A stretch of DNA of 64,000 nt from Lophius americanus (Eukaryota; Chordata; Actinopteri; Lophiiformes; Lophiidae), in NCBI GenBank assembly GCA_037951165.1, contig JBBDHG010000051.1, forward strand, positions 7,616,501 to 7,680,500. Direction: 5' to 3'. Below the pieces are notes generated by a model. That model did no database searches, was not told where the DNA came from, and saw nothing but the letters and a program-made list of their open reading frames with translations. Position numbers and translations under genes: made by a program. Shown one piece after another: positions 25,981-36,279 of this stretch (position 1 is the stretch's first letter; every line of letters begins with the position of its first letter).

Positions 25981-26497
25981 GTTATTAGATCCCTGAAATC
26001 TTGAGGATGTTATGGAATCGCCATTAAATCGCTGTATAATTCCAACACTAGGGGGAGCTTTATCTCCAAAAGTTTTTGGGCCATAATATTCCCCATCCTT
26101 GATCCGATTTAGTCCAAATGTGGTGCATATGAACCAACTTGAGGAGATCAACTTGTAATACTTTGTGTTTTACTGAAATAGTTGAGTAGTAAAATGCGAT
26201 ATCAAATTCTTCTAATCTATTGAATAATCATATAAGGGGAGCTTTTCATTAAGAACACAGTTTTTCAGACTTAACTAAGCATTGGTCCTATTTAGTACAA
26301 ATTGACTGAATATGAATGGACTCTGGGAGATCTATCTTGTAAAAATCACATTCTACTCTAGAAGTTTATATTTTACCCACAAGGGGATTTTATTTTTTGA
26401 CATACGGTAACCAATAATCAGCGGTACAATGCAGGGGCTTGAGGGCTTTTTGAGGATATACCCTTACTGTCTGGGACGACATCACAGGACTAGTTTA
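25981..26497 (+). repeat. Dispersed repeat family A, copy 9
   Basis: The head is shortened (GATCCCTGAAATC, then GTTATGGAATCGCC) and joined directly to TTCCAACACTAGGGGGAGC. Next come GATCCGATTTAGTCCAAATG, a second middle block, and the 3' end TGTCTGGGACGACATCACAG followed by ACTAGT. An internal deletion relative to copy 6 is evident. Confidence 0.75.
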
Positions 26498-28536
26498 ACC
26501 TAGATCAGAAGAATTTGATCTTGCCAAACCAATAAAAGCATCATACTTTGAATTACAATAAAGAAGCTTGTTACTATTTGCTATGTCATCTACTCTTACA
26601 TGTAAATAACTTTATATTAAACGGTGCTTTGGCAACACAGCGATAAATCTTTGCTGGAATGGTGGTGAGAAGTAACGGATTTTCCTTGGTAACACATTCA
26701 GTTCAAATCCCCCATTTGTGTTTTCGATACCAACCTGACTGTGGTGCTGAGGCAGGAGTCTACATTTCTATCAGGGAGTGACAGATAGCCCGCCGCCAAA
26801 GCCTCGACCTAGAAACCAACATCCATGACCTTCATGGTGCCAGTTCATAAGTGGACAGAAGCCATTCCCTGCTTCAAAGCATTTCAAAATTGAGGTCTTT
26901 GAAAGGTGCAACCTAGACGATTGAAGCATAAGAAACCTTGAAATGTCACGCGGCAAAATCCCAACCCTCTAAAGCCCAAGTCTTCCCTCTGAGAGGAGAG
27001 CGAGCTGTTAGGATGGAATGAGTCAGTCCCTCGGCAGAGTCACTGTTGTCTGTCTGGCTTCATCAATCTCTTCTCACCTTCCAGCTGGATCTTCTCTAAC
27101 CTCAGCGTTCTGCTATCGCGCTCGTTCAATCAGCACAGTCAGTGCAGCCTCCACCCGTTCACCAGATCTGATGCTAATGTGCTCTCTCCCTGCCACACGC
27201 TCATATTTACCGGCGTTAATGCTCCGGGCGGTCTGTTTCAGATTTTATTGAGGGCTGGTTATTGAGGTGTTATTGATGTGGCAGCAGCCCTCTGGCTCCA
27301 CCGAAAAGAGCAACGGCTCTGTCACTGGATGTGTACATAGACGGCCTTTTACTGTCGCTACAAAGCTATAACACAGTTCTTATTGGCAATATCAGCGCAC
27401 AAGACAACTCTATTAAAATGAATAGTTTCACTGAGCTGGAGGTCCCTCATGTGTGTCAAACATGTTTTTTAGTGCCGAGACAATTAAATGGAGTTTAACT
27501 GAGAAAATAGATGGGAGATTAGAGAATTCATCATTTAAGTCAAGTTATTGAGATGAAATACCAAACATTCTTGTTGGAACAGCTCAGATTTATACGGAAG
27601 TGCACAGCGTATATGAAATAATGTTATTTTATTGTTTTTTTAATACTTAGCTTATCTTCCCATTACGGGATGAGGATCAGGTAATTACGAGAAAATGTCT
27701 GTCACTTCTCAATCATGCCTGACGTGACCATGTGAGGAAATCGCGAAGAGGGCTTTGTCTCCTGCAATCTGCTTTCATTTTATATCTCAGTGACCGGGAT
27801 CGGACTTTATCCCGATCTCGAGGAACCCGAACATTCCAGCTGGTGTTTTCCAAAACAAACCAGGATGCTGGAACATTATTAATTCGACAAAGTTGTTTAA
27901 TTGTTAACACTGATGATTTTACTGACTACAGATTGCTGAGGCATAATAAACGCCTAATAATACAGTCTTGAACGGTCATTCTGAAAACGGCCTTTTCCAG
28001 GGTTACAACTTAAAGAGACCAAACCACATAACTAAATGATCACTATTAAGTATAACACAAAACTGTCGCTTTTGCTGAAACCTGCAAACACATTTGAAAT
28101 GCACTCATCACATTGAACAGAAAATATCGTGTGGTTTAGATTTTGCCTTACAGGCGTGTGTATATCAGCACAACCAGCCAGACACTTGTGTTCACTTGTC
28201 ACCCTTGCTGCTCGGCACCTGCTGGTCGTACTCCATGGCCCGAGGCATCAGAGTGGAAATACAGCAATCCTGGCATTGCCAACTCTCTCTCTCTCTCTGA
28301 GTCCACTCACCATACAGAACACCAATCTCTTTGTTCCATCTGTCACTCCACCTCCACAATCCCCTGTTCCTGTAACCGATCTCGTGAAGTGTCTTTGTCC
28401 ACAACAATTATGTGGGCTGAGCTGTGAGATTGGAATATGAACGAGAGCCGTGATTAAAAAGTTACAGTCGGTACCTTTTGGTGTTCAGTCTGAATGCAAA
28501 CATCCGATTGGACCTTGTACTAATAAAGGTTAACGG
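26498..28536. other. Intergenic, no gene seen
   Basis: No exon or RNA gene is recognised. A (CT)n microsatellite lies at about 28283-28299. Overlapping ORFs at 28094-28440 arise around it and have no recognisable domains. Confidence 0.4.
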
Positions 28537-29240
28537 CTACGGAAGCGCTTTGTCTTCATACCAGAAAATAAATAAACATCAGTATATCTTTATGACGTGA
28601 TCTAATTTTTAAGTCATCATGTTCACGTTATAACGGGATAGATCATATTCATGTTATAATGTCAAAAGTTCCAGATTTTTAGTTGATAATTTTCACGTTA
28701 TACCATGATAGATCATTTTTACGTAATGACGTCATAAAATTCGCATTTGTACGTGATAATTTTAATATTATTACATGATAGATAATTTTCACAATAAAAT
28801 GTCATAAGTTTTACATTTTTAGTTGCTACCCTCACGTTATAACGCGATAGATCATATTCACGTTATAATGTCATAAGTTCCAGATTTTTAGGTGATCATT
28901 TTCACGTTATACCAGGACAGATCATTTTTACGTAATGACGTCATAAATTTCGCATTTGTACGTGATCATTTTAATATTATTACATGATAGATCATATTCA
29001 CGTTATAATGTCATAAGTTCCACATTTTTAGATGATAATTTTCACGTTATACCATGATAGATCATTTTTACGGAATGACATCATAAATTTCGCATTTGAA
29101 CGTGATCATTTTAATATTATTACACGATAGGTCATTTTCACGATGTAATGTCATAAGTTCCACATTTTTAGTTGCTACCCTCACGTTATAACGTGAACGG
29201 TCACTTTCCTGTTTTAACATGAATATTTCCGTGAAGAAAC
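28537..29240 (-). repeat. Palindromic-unit array, family B, copy 5 (higher-order structure)
   Basis: The family cap appears inverted at the left (TACGGAAGCGCTTTG, then ACCAGAAAATAAATAA). After it come about 20 units of roughly 35 bp, including TTCACGTTATAACG and TTACGTAATGACGTCATAAA. Landmark ACGTAATGACG-type units start at 28721, 28930 and 29070, spacings of 209 and 140 bp, which equal six and four 35-bp units. The array has therefore amplified in blocks. No protein is encoded. Confidence 0.85.
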
Positions 29241-29779
29241 GTGAATACTGTACGTTAGTTTGTTTCAAAAGTTGTGAATATTTGTGATAGTTTGTACTGC
29301 CAACACCGACTCCAGGCTCCAATTCCAATCAAAGCACTTAATACGACTGCTTAGAAAGGATGAGAGACAACAGAACACTTCTCCATAGTTACATTAAACC
29401 AAAAACACTCATTTGTGTCTGATGGATTGGAAGCCCAGTGAAAGATTTATCCTGGCGCGCGCCTCTTCTCCTGACATTCTAACATGCATCCTTTTTGCAA
29501 GCTTCTGTTTGATTCCCTCTCTGACTGGCATGTTTGTTCTCCAGGACCGCTTGTCATAATGAGCCAAGGCGAATCACTTCCAGCCCGGAGCTGAGGTGGT
29601 GATTGGATCAAACCGAGCCCTAACAAGCTGTCAGCTCACATTTGGTGGAGCATGCATCAGCACCGCTGTCCCGGCATCTGTTTGGACAGAGTGGACAGGT
29701 CTTACTCCACTAAGTGCAAATTCAAGAGTTCTCTCTTTGCCATCTAACAGACAGTTTGACTTGTGTCATATTTAATGAC
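29241..29779. other. Proximal upstream flank of samd5
   Basis: Base composition rises in GC toward the right. No exon is seen. It may include distal promoter elements, but none can be named with confidence. Confidence 0.35.
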
Positions 29780-30045
29780 CACGGCATTTTAAGTCGCGCG
29801 ACACGATCCGGGCAGTGGGGAAGTCCCCACGCGCTCCGCGTGGTGCGAAAGAAATGAGCAGCGAGAAACGTGACATCATATTGATAATGGAGAAGAGGGT
29901 GATAAGCGGATCCTCTGAAATGTCTCCCTCTCCATCTGCTCCGGTGCTGCTACGGCTTCACTTCCAGGGTTACCACATAGAGGGAGCTCGTGCGCGTGCA
30001 GAAGCCAATGGTGGAAATGCTGAATGAGTGAGAGAGTGCGCACGA

Positions 30046-30093
30046 GCGAGAGAGAGAAAGAGAGAGAGTAGCGGGGGGGGTGGGGGGGGGAGG
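30046..30093 (+). repeat. GA tract followed by poly-G tract
   Basis: A GA-rich run (30046-30068) leads into runs of eight and nine G (30073-30080, 30082-30090). It can in principle form a G-quadruplex or triplex. It lies about 0.85 kb before the samd5 start codon. Confidence 0.8.
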
Positions 30094-30215
30094 AATCATA
30101 ATGTGACACAAACCCAGTAGCTTAGATATGAATTTGGGCCGCCGACACCACCAACTTTGTAGAAGTGGGTGGGGGCGTGGGTGACCCACAGCACGCCCCG
30201 CAGGGTAGTGACAAG

Positions 30216-30270
30216 TTGAGAGACGGGGCGAGAGAGAGGGAGAGAGGGAGAGAGGGGAGGAGGGGGAAAG
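30216..30270 (+). repeat. Second purine-rich (GAGAGG) tract
   Basis: AGAGAGGGAGAGAGGGAG-type purine run of about 50 bp just upstream of the A/T box. It could bind GAGA-type factors or be simple-sequence expansion. Confidence 0.75.
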
Positions 30271-30280
30271 ACTCGCATCA

Positions 30281-30290
30281 CTATTTTTAA
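30281..30290 (+). promoter_or_regulatory. MEF2-like / TATA-like A/T box
   Basis: CTATTTTTAA fits the MEF2 consensus YTAWWWWTAR exactly and could alternatively serve as a weak TATA element. It stands alone as an A/T box in a GC-rich promoter. Function is inferred. Confidence 0.4.
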
Positions 30291-30368
30291 ATGGGTATAG
30301 TGAGATTTGGGGGGCGTGGACGGCAGAGGAGCGCAGTGAGCAGGTTGGCTCTGGGCTCCAGTGCGGTG

Positions 30369-30401
30369 ATGTGCCGGCTGGATCTTCTACGGTGCGCCTA
30401 G
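30369..30401 (+). other. Upstream ORF 1 (10 codons plus stop)
   Basis: ATG...TAG in the presumed leader. It matters only if transcription starts upstream of 30369. Confidence 0.35.
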
Positions 30402-30677
30402 GCTGAGAGGTTGGAGTCGGAAACGCAAGACTGCCGTAGGTCGTCGGCGCTGGACTTTATCTCATTTTTGAAGGCATTATTTGGGAATTTTTTTCCTCCC
30501 TAACGATCTCTCGTTCGGCGCTACAAAGGGTGGTGAGGAAGGAGGTCGCGCGGGGGAAAACGGTCCAGGACGCAGCGCAACAGACCGATTCATCCATTTG
30601 AATGACAATAGTTTGAGGCGCTCCTGGTACAGGATCTGAGCGCGCGCGTGCTGGATCGACAGCAGCGACACAAACTG

Positions 30678-30719
30678 ATGTTTACAAGGCATGTGGCGTT
30701 CGAAAGCTGTGGAAAGTGA
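30678..30719 (+). other. Upstream ORF 2 (13 codons plus stop)
   Basis: ATG TTT ACA ... TGA inside the presumed 5' leader, about 220 nt before the end of the leader. Together with the next uORF it could dampen samd5 translation. Confidence 0.4.
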
Positions 30720-30803
30720 AACTTGAGCGATCATATTGACAGGTGACGGAGGGACCGTCAACCGAAGACCGATCTGTTATTGTGTCTCCTCGAAACCTCC
30801 GTC

Positions 30804-30875
30804 ATGGATTATTGCGTTGTCTTTTCTTCCCCAACACTCAGCAGAAGTGTGCGGTGTGTATTCATATTCTTATGA
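30804..30875 (+). other. Upstream ORF 3 (23 codons plus stop)
   Basis: Encodes a 23-residue peptide starting MDYCVVFSSP. Its stop overlaps the start of another uORF (30872-30916), so the last 130 nt before the samd5 start are occupied by two overlapping uORFs. Conservation is not known. Confidence 0.45.
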
Positions 30876-30936
30876 TGCGTTTGAAAGTGCGCTTCATTTC
30901 GGTTTCTGACTTGTAGTCGATCTGACAACAGCCAAA

Positions 30937-31440
30937 ATGACACACAACGGACCTGTTATCGTCTACGAGTGGCTCAAGACCCTCCAGCTTGGACAGTATG
31001 TCGAGTCCTTTGTGGACAATGGATATGACGATCTGGAGGTTTGCAAACAAATAGGCGACCCCGATCTGGATGCTATCGGCGTCTACATCCCCCACCACAG
31101 GCAGAGGATCCACGACGCGGTGCGGAGACTGAAAGACGAAGCCCTGGAGACGGCTAGCGGACTTTACTTCACCCTGGAGCCGATGCCACCCTCTGCCGAA
31201 ATCTACACTAGTCACATGGTGGATCAATATGAGTCCAAATTACGGGGATCCAAGTCATGGACCGAGCCCAACAGTGACCGGTTGGTGCGCAGCTGTGGGT
31301 ACACGGGCGCGCAGAAGAACCTGACCCTGGGCAACAGGAGGGACCTGGTGATTTACCCCAAACTGAAGCTAAAGATCATGATCAGGGATAAACTCATCAG
31401 AGATGGCGTCAACCTGGCCAAGCCACCCTACTCCAATAAG
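30937..31440 (+). CDS. samd5: SAM domain-containing protein 5, coding exon 1 (168 codons, partial)
   Basis: Encodes a small protein of the SAMD5 family, probably a cytoplasmic protein-interaction adaptor; no enzymatic motif is present. A SAM domain spans roughly residues 9-66 (VYEWLKTLQLGQYVESF, DNGYDDLEVCKQIGDPDLDA, then RIHDAVRRLK). A less conserved linker (about 85-132) follows, then a basic conserved tail, YPKLKLKIMIRDKL...KPPYSNK (140-168). From memory, human SAMD5 has the same SAM core, the same LYFTLEP segment and the same tail; its last residues (about 20) lie on a second exon. The fish linker is longer. The start is the first ATG before the SAM domain, with A at -3 (GCCAAAATGA). The exon ends in AAG followed by GTAAGC, a good donor in phase 0. 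SASH1 is the nearest relative, but the tail favours SAMD5. Confidence 0.93.
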
Positions 31441-31515
31441 GTAAGCAGAACCTGGATAGATCCAGGTCACTTCACGTGTCAGGAGAGAGAAGTGGCAAAG
31501 TGCCCAAAAGTCTAA
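31441..31515 (+). other. samd5: In-frame read-through past the samd5 exon 1 donor
   Basis: The frame stays open for 24 codons after the splice donor and stops at 31513-31515. If the intron is retained, or a proximal polyadenylation site is used, the protein would be 192 residues with a different C-terminus, ending ...REVAKCPKV. I saw no AATAAA in the following 2 kb (the first is near 33563), which argues against a dedicated short isoform. It may simply be chance. Confidence 0.4.
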
Positions 31516-34049
31516 ACTGGATTCAAGTAGGTGAAACACTGAATCAGTATTATTACTCATACACTGCAAAATGCAGTAATTTAGACTGACATCCTCTTCA
31601 AAATATACACACATCCTCTTTAAACTTCATATATTTACGTTTAGATAAGAGGTGGTTGTCATTGCAAAGTTGCCATGCTGTTATATGGAATGAAAGGGGG
31701 CTTCCTCTTTTGTAAAGGGTTAATTTCACCTACTGTAAAAGGCAAAAACCATTTAGGTAAATGCCAGTGCGGTGACTATTTCAGGCCTGCTGCTCTTTGC
31801 AGAGGTGTGAGCGGTCACTGTTGAGGTAAATGATGTAAATGAAGCAGCACCAGGTCATTAAGCAGAAGGCAGGGAGACAGATCGTGAGGAGCTGGCACCC
31901 TGTCTGCGGTTCTCTGCAGGGGGAAAAGATGCCCACTCTGATTATTCCTCTACTTTCCTCACCTGTCTAGAGAGTTGTCTCTGGCACTTGGTGTGGGTGG
32001 ATCAACCAGGTCCGTGAGCAGAGGAGCTTCTGCTGTGATGCATGGGCGATGGGCTGTTGATGGGGGTAAATGAAGAACACCCTGCTGTGTTGGCTGTTCC
32101 GTGGCCTGTGAGGGGGCTTCTTATATTCAGACGACTGATAGTGCAGGGGAGCTCTTTTCTTTGCATATGGGGGGGTCTACACTGAAACCTCAGACAGCAT
32201 GTGCAATTTTCAATTTTCGGGGGCATCAGACAACACGGAGTGTTCCTCTCCAGGCACATTAGTGGGTCTGTGAGCCCATGACCCCGGCACCGGTTCACAG
32301 TTCATCCTTTGTTTGGTGTCAGCTTTAAGAAGCAGACCAGGAAGACTGGGCAAGATGCTCTAAGCCTGTCGTTAAAACAAACACAAACGCAGTGTGGCCC
32401 CTGTAAAAGGTGCTCAGATCCTTATGCTCGCCCATGAAGAAGGCAAAATCTTTATTTTCTGCCTAAGTGTTACTCTGATGTCATTATAAGCTATTTTAAT
32501 GTTATGGCTGATCAGTGCATGAATTAACTCCTCTAGTCCCCTGTGGTTATGGTCCTTTTAAGGAATGGTCCTCAAGAGCTTGCCCACTCTATTTAACTGA
32601 TCTACAGCAGATTGATGGCTTCTTTCCAGCTCTTGAGTGAATCAAGCATTGAAGGTGGGAGCAGTTGTCCTGGCTATGTGAGTTGGGTGAATTTATGCTA
32701 ATACGTGTTGGGTTTGGTCTACCAAACAGGTTGGGTTTGGTCAAACTAGTAGACTTAGATATTTGTAAGATTCTGGTTATGTCTAAGGTTTCTGTTGTAA
32801 TATTTGCGTTTGCATATTTATTTATAGATTTTATGTTTTAGTTTTTAATCCCAAATATTGCTGATTCTGAAGATATGGAATGCATGTGGTAGTCATTTCT
32901 GACTTTCTCTACTTGTTCAGGTTTGTCTGGGCATTGTGATTTAAATCAGGAATGAAACAAAGTGTTGGTTCCATAGGGTTCAAATCTGGGTTTGAAGGCT
33001 GCATTTATTCAGGGCTGAAGCTTTGGCATTTAGCGTTTTGGGGGGAATGAGCAGGTCAAGTGCTTTCTCACTGGGTGTTTTGTTTGTGTGAGTGTGTGTG
33101 CGACCTTGTAGTTTGGTATTGGCCTCGACCCAGTGCCTTTCTCCCCAGGAGGAGTGACAGCGGCAGGAAGAGATGGAGCTGTGAAAGCTGATGGAGATTT
33201 GACTAACCGGGGCTTGATCGCTCAATAGATATCTCCCCCTCCGGTTGCTTTTGAGACAAGATGTCAACCCTGGCAGACGGAGACCAAAGAGGCAGAGCAA
33301 TTACAGGACACAATGTCCGTCTCCAGGGATTGTAATTGCATAATCTGAACAATATCTACATCCACATTTGAACTGTCTGCTGAGCCCTCGATATGTTGGG
33401 CTTTCATGGATTAATAGCCCTCTGTTCATTCTTATGTCATTGGCTCCGTCTGCATTGTTTATACTTATGCAAAAACAGTCAACATGAAGATTCTGAAACA
33501 TGCTCTGGTGTGCACCAGGCTGTTATTATCAAACGGTTAACTGGAAGGAGTCTGCTGTGTGTAATAAATAGCAATGATCCTTATCAAGGCCGCAGAGGCT
33601 CCTATTCTGAAAGAGAATTATTTCTTATGATGTAAACAAGTGCTCGTGCCACTGCCGGCACATTCCTGGATCTCTCATCGGGGAACAATATAAGCCGGGA
33701 GAATGGCGCTGCCACTTTACCAGTTGTTGAAGGCGCCGCTGTAGATGCAGAGCTGATGTCGTGTTCTTTCTCTTCCCCGTAATTCACTGGGAGTAAATGC
33801 TCTGCTGTAGGTTTTCCTCAGCTCCTGGCTTTCATTGCAGAGACGTACCACGCCGTAACTGGTGGTAGAGAGGCGTTTGTATTGTCACACAAATGCAATA
33901 ATACCCCATTCTTTTTGGTGAGTGAATGTCTGATGGCGTTTGAGGAGAGTTGGTGCTGTCATCATTTACTTTATTTGGTGTTTTTGTTGTTTACAAAGTA
34001 TTGAGGAGTATCGCTAGGATTGTTTTATATCACTTTAAAGTAGGCCTGC
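31516..34049. other. Intron, no feature recognised
   Basis: Unique-looking sequence, GC content nearer average. Small ORFs have no recognisable domains. No repeat family from elsewhere in the window occurs here. Confidence 0.4.
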
Positions 34050-34337
34050 AACAAATTATCGATTTTATCGACAAAAATCGATAATGAAACAGGTTGGTAA
34101 GTTGATGACATCATCGGGCGGCGCTGCCGCCACTAACCAATGATAGTCCTGGCGCCATGGCTAAACAATCACGTCAGAAAACATCCAAGGCGTGGGATTT
34201 CACCGCCAGCACTGCCAAAATGTTGTCAACCGCAAGATTTGCAAAGCTGACCTGTCCTAGCATGGAGCACGTCAGAACATGTCAGACTCGTCTCATGAAG
34301 CTAGTTAGTTAGCTAGCTAGCTCAATGTTAAAGGGCA
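34050..34337 (+). mobile_element. hAT-type transposon remnant with BED-finger fragment
   Basis: It begins with TTATCGATTTTATCGACAAA and AATCGATAATGAAAC, a terminal motif I associate with fish hAT elements. Further on, one frame reads 'NVVNRKICKADLS', which matches the Cys...Cys part of a BED zinc finger as found in hAT transposases. Frameshifts and an in-frame stop follow ('HGARQNMSDSS' resembling the His-containing half). It is nonfunctional. The right boundary is set by the TTAG/CTAG repeat and a family A copy. Confidence 0.7.
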
Positions 34338-34692
34338 ACGTGAGGACTCAAAAACTATTTCATGGATCATGTTTTGTACCAACATAGTCTTAAAATTCAT
34401 ATTTTACTCACTAGCAAGAGCTTTAATGTAAAAACACTGTTTTTCGGACATAACGTCTCTTGGTCCGATTGAGTCCACATTTGGTGCATACGAATCGACT
34501 CTAGGAAATCTATCATGTGATTATTGTATGTTAGTCTAGTAGTTCATATTCACTGACATGGGGGAGCATAATTTACGTAAAACACAGTATTCCCAGTCCA
34601 GTTAAAAATGGGGGAGAAGCTTATCCAAAGCGTGGTATTAGAAGCTTTTGGGGGAATTACCCGGGATGTCTGGGACCACAGTTTAGGCCTAG
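34338..34692 (+). repeat. Dispersed repeat family A, copy 10
   Basis: Contains CATATTTTACTCACTAGCAA, TTTTTCGGACATAACG, TCCACATTTGGTGCATACGA and a diverged 3' end, TGTCTGGGACCACAGTTTAG, followed by GCCTAG. It is the only copy inside the samd5 intron. Confidence 0.7.
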
Positions 34693-35526
34693 CTGATACA
34701 AATACGAATTTGCTTATTAATACAGATACTATTTATTCCCCTTGATTTTTTTTTTCGGTGCAAAAAGTAATGACAAGACAAGAAAAAAGTGCAAGAGCCA
34801 TAAATAGATCGAACTAAATGACTTTTGCCAAGTTTGGTTCAGAAGCTGCAGAGCTTATGGTGAGAAAAATTACTTTGCCTGATTTACTCAAAAAGCAGAA
34901 TTTGAGAATTAGAATATTTCCAATGTACTGCCTTCATATAACAGTGCCTGGGCGACTTTCTTTCTAAAAAATCAAAAATTACTTTGTTGAACAGTCAGAA
35001 AAAACAAGAAATCACACATTTGGTGAGGTACGTAGACACAGGTGCAGCTCTGTGGATCCCATCATGTTTCCAAACACTTAAAACATTTACGGGCCCGTTA
35101 GCGCTCAAAGCAAGCCATTTACTTTGATGAGCATAGACAAAATCTCTGCCTTTAGGGCTGTTGGAGGACACCTAGCAGTTAATGCTAGCGATGTATGCCA
35201 GGCATGCTGTTTGTCTCGGATCCCTGAACCAGCTGGACTCTACTGTAGTACCGGCCTGTAAATCTTAAACAATGAGATTGGTGGCAGACGTGTAATAGTC
35301 CGTGTTTTCTTTTTCCACGAGTCCCTTTTCTGTTTTCCGGCAATGGTGAGTGGGTTGGACCATGTTGGCAAACATTTATGAGCTGTTTGACTTCATAAAG
35401 CTGTCTTTTAGGGATTATGGAGGATGGGACATAGATTAGAAAGGCTTATTATAAAGAGTTATTTTATAGACGTAGACCCTGATTAGACTTGGTTTTAAAG
35501 TGCTTCAAATCAAAAAGAAAATTTAA
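34693..35526. other. Intron, no feature recognised
   Basis: AT-rich, no repeat or exon recognised. Confidence 0.4.
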
Positions 35527-35660
35527 AATGTTCTTGTCCTGCAATCTTTAGCAAGTTTTTGTTAGCCCTTGCTAGCCAGCTAAACACATCTGGGGCTTGA
35601 CTAACTTGACTGATAACTACCCGCGACACCCTTTGACCTTGTAGCAGAAGGGGCGGCTGG
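35527..35660 (+). repeat. Dispersed repeat F, copy 2
   Basis: Shares CTTGTCCTGCAATCTTTAGC and the CTTTGACCTTGTAGCAGAAG block with 20375-20555. Element type unknown. Confidence 0.55.
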
Positions 35661-36279
35661 ACCCATTTGGAGACGCATGATAGACACAGGTGTAAACGGC
35701 AATGTGTCTCGCTGTCTGCTTGTGATCCGATCGCCCAAAACGCATTTTAAAACCAAGTCTGAACGGGAACAAGTCTTTGTTGATTGCTGTATATGCACTT
35801 GTTTCATTGCAATGCTAGTGTTATGTGTTGAATTTAGTTTCTTTATCATTTTAAATTGTGAAGTGTTCCCACTCTTTCAAACATCTGGATCTATCTGCTG
35901 ATGATTCAAGTGGCGAGCAGAGAATGGATCAGTGGATGGCATCCCATCATATTCTTTTTCACACATGGAGAAGCTCACCTCTCCCGTCTCCCACCAGTTC
36001 TATTTGGGGCCAACCACTGAAAGTGTCAGCTATGTTAGAATGAATCAACAATTAATACTGATTCCAGCAAGGTTTATCCTGGAGCTTATTGATCATTATT
36101 GTTGCTACTTTCAAAGATGGGCTAAAAACCGCGTTTGTCTTTATGTTTCCAGCCATGTACGTGTTGTAGTGACGTATTATATGTTGAATAAAATCATTAT
36201 CTTATTATCAAATCTGAGTTTTGTTCTGGCTTTCACTTGACTGGGAGATAAATCTTGCTTAAATCTTAGGAAGTACATT
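35661..36279. other. Intron, no feature recognised
   Basis: No exon, RNA gene or repeat is recognised. Confidence 0.35.

Larger units (their letters stand above)
29780..30936 (+). promoter_or_regulatory. samd5: samd5 CpG-rich promoter and 5' leader
   Basis: CG dinucleotides, sparse elsewhere in the window, become frequent from about 29790 through exon 1, as in a CpG-island promoter. The region contains two polypurine blocks, a poly-G tract, GC-box-like GGGGGGCGTGGAC at 30309-30321, and an A/T-rich box at 30281-30290. The transcription start cannot be fixed from sequence; somewhere in 30300-30450 is plausible. At 29816-29843 two small hairpins lie side by side (TGGGG-AAGT-CCCCA and CCACGCG-CTC-CGCGTGG). 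Confidence 0.65.

Noticed and set aside
28537..29240. CRISPR-like array
   Set aside because: The regular short repeats have no unique spacers and the sequence is vertebrate; it is a palindromic tandem repeat within an element.
29815..30027. 70-codon ORF in the CpG-rich promoter
   Set aside because: GC-rich sequence opens frames by chance; no known domain and no conserved splice donor at its end.
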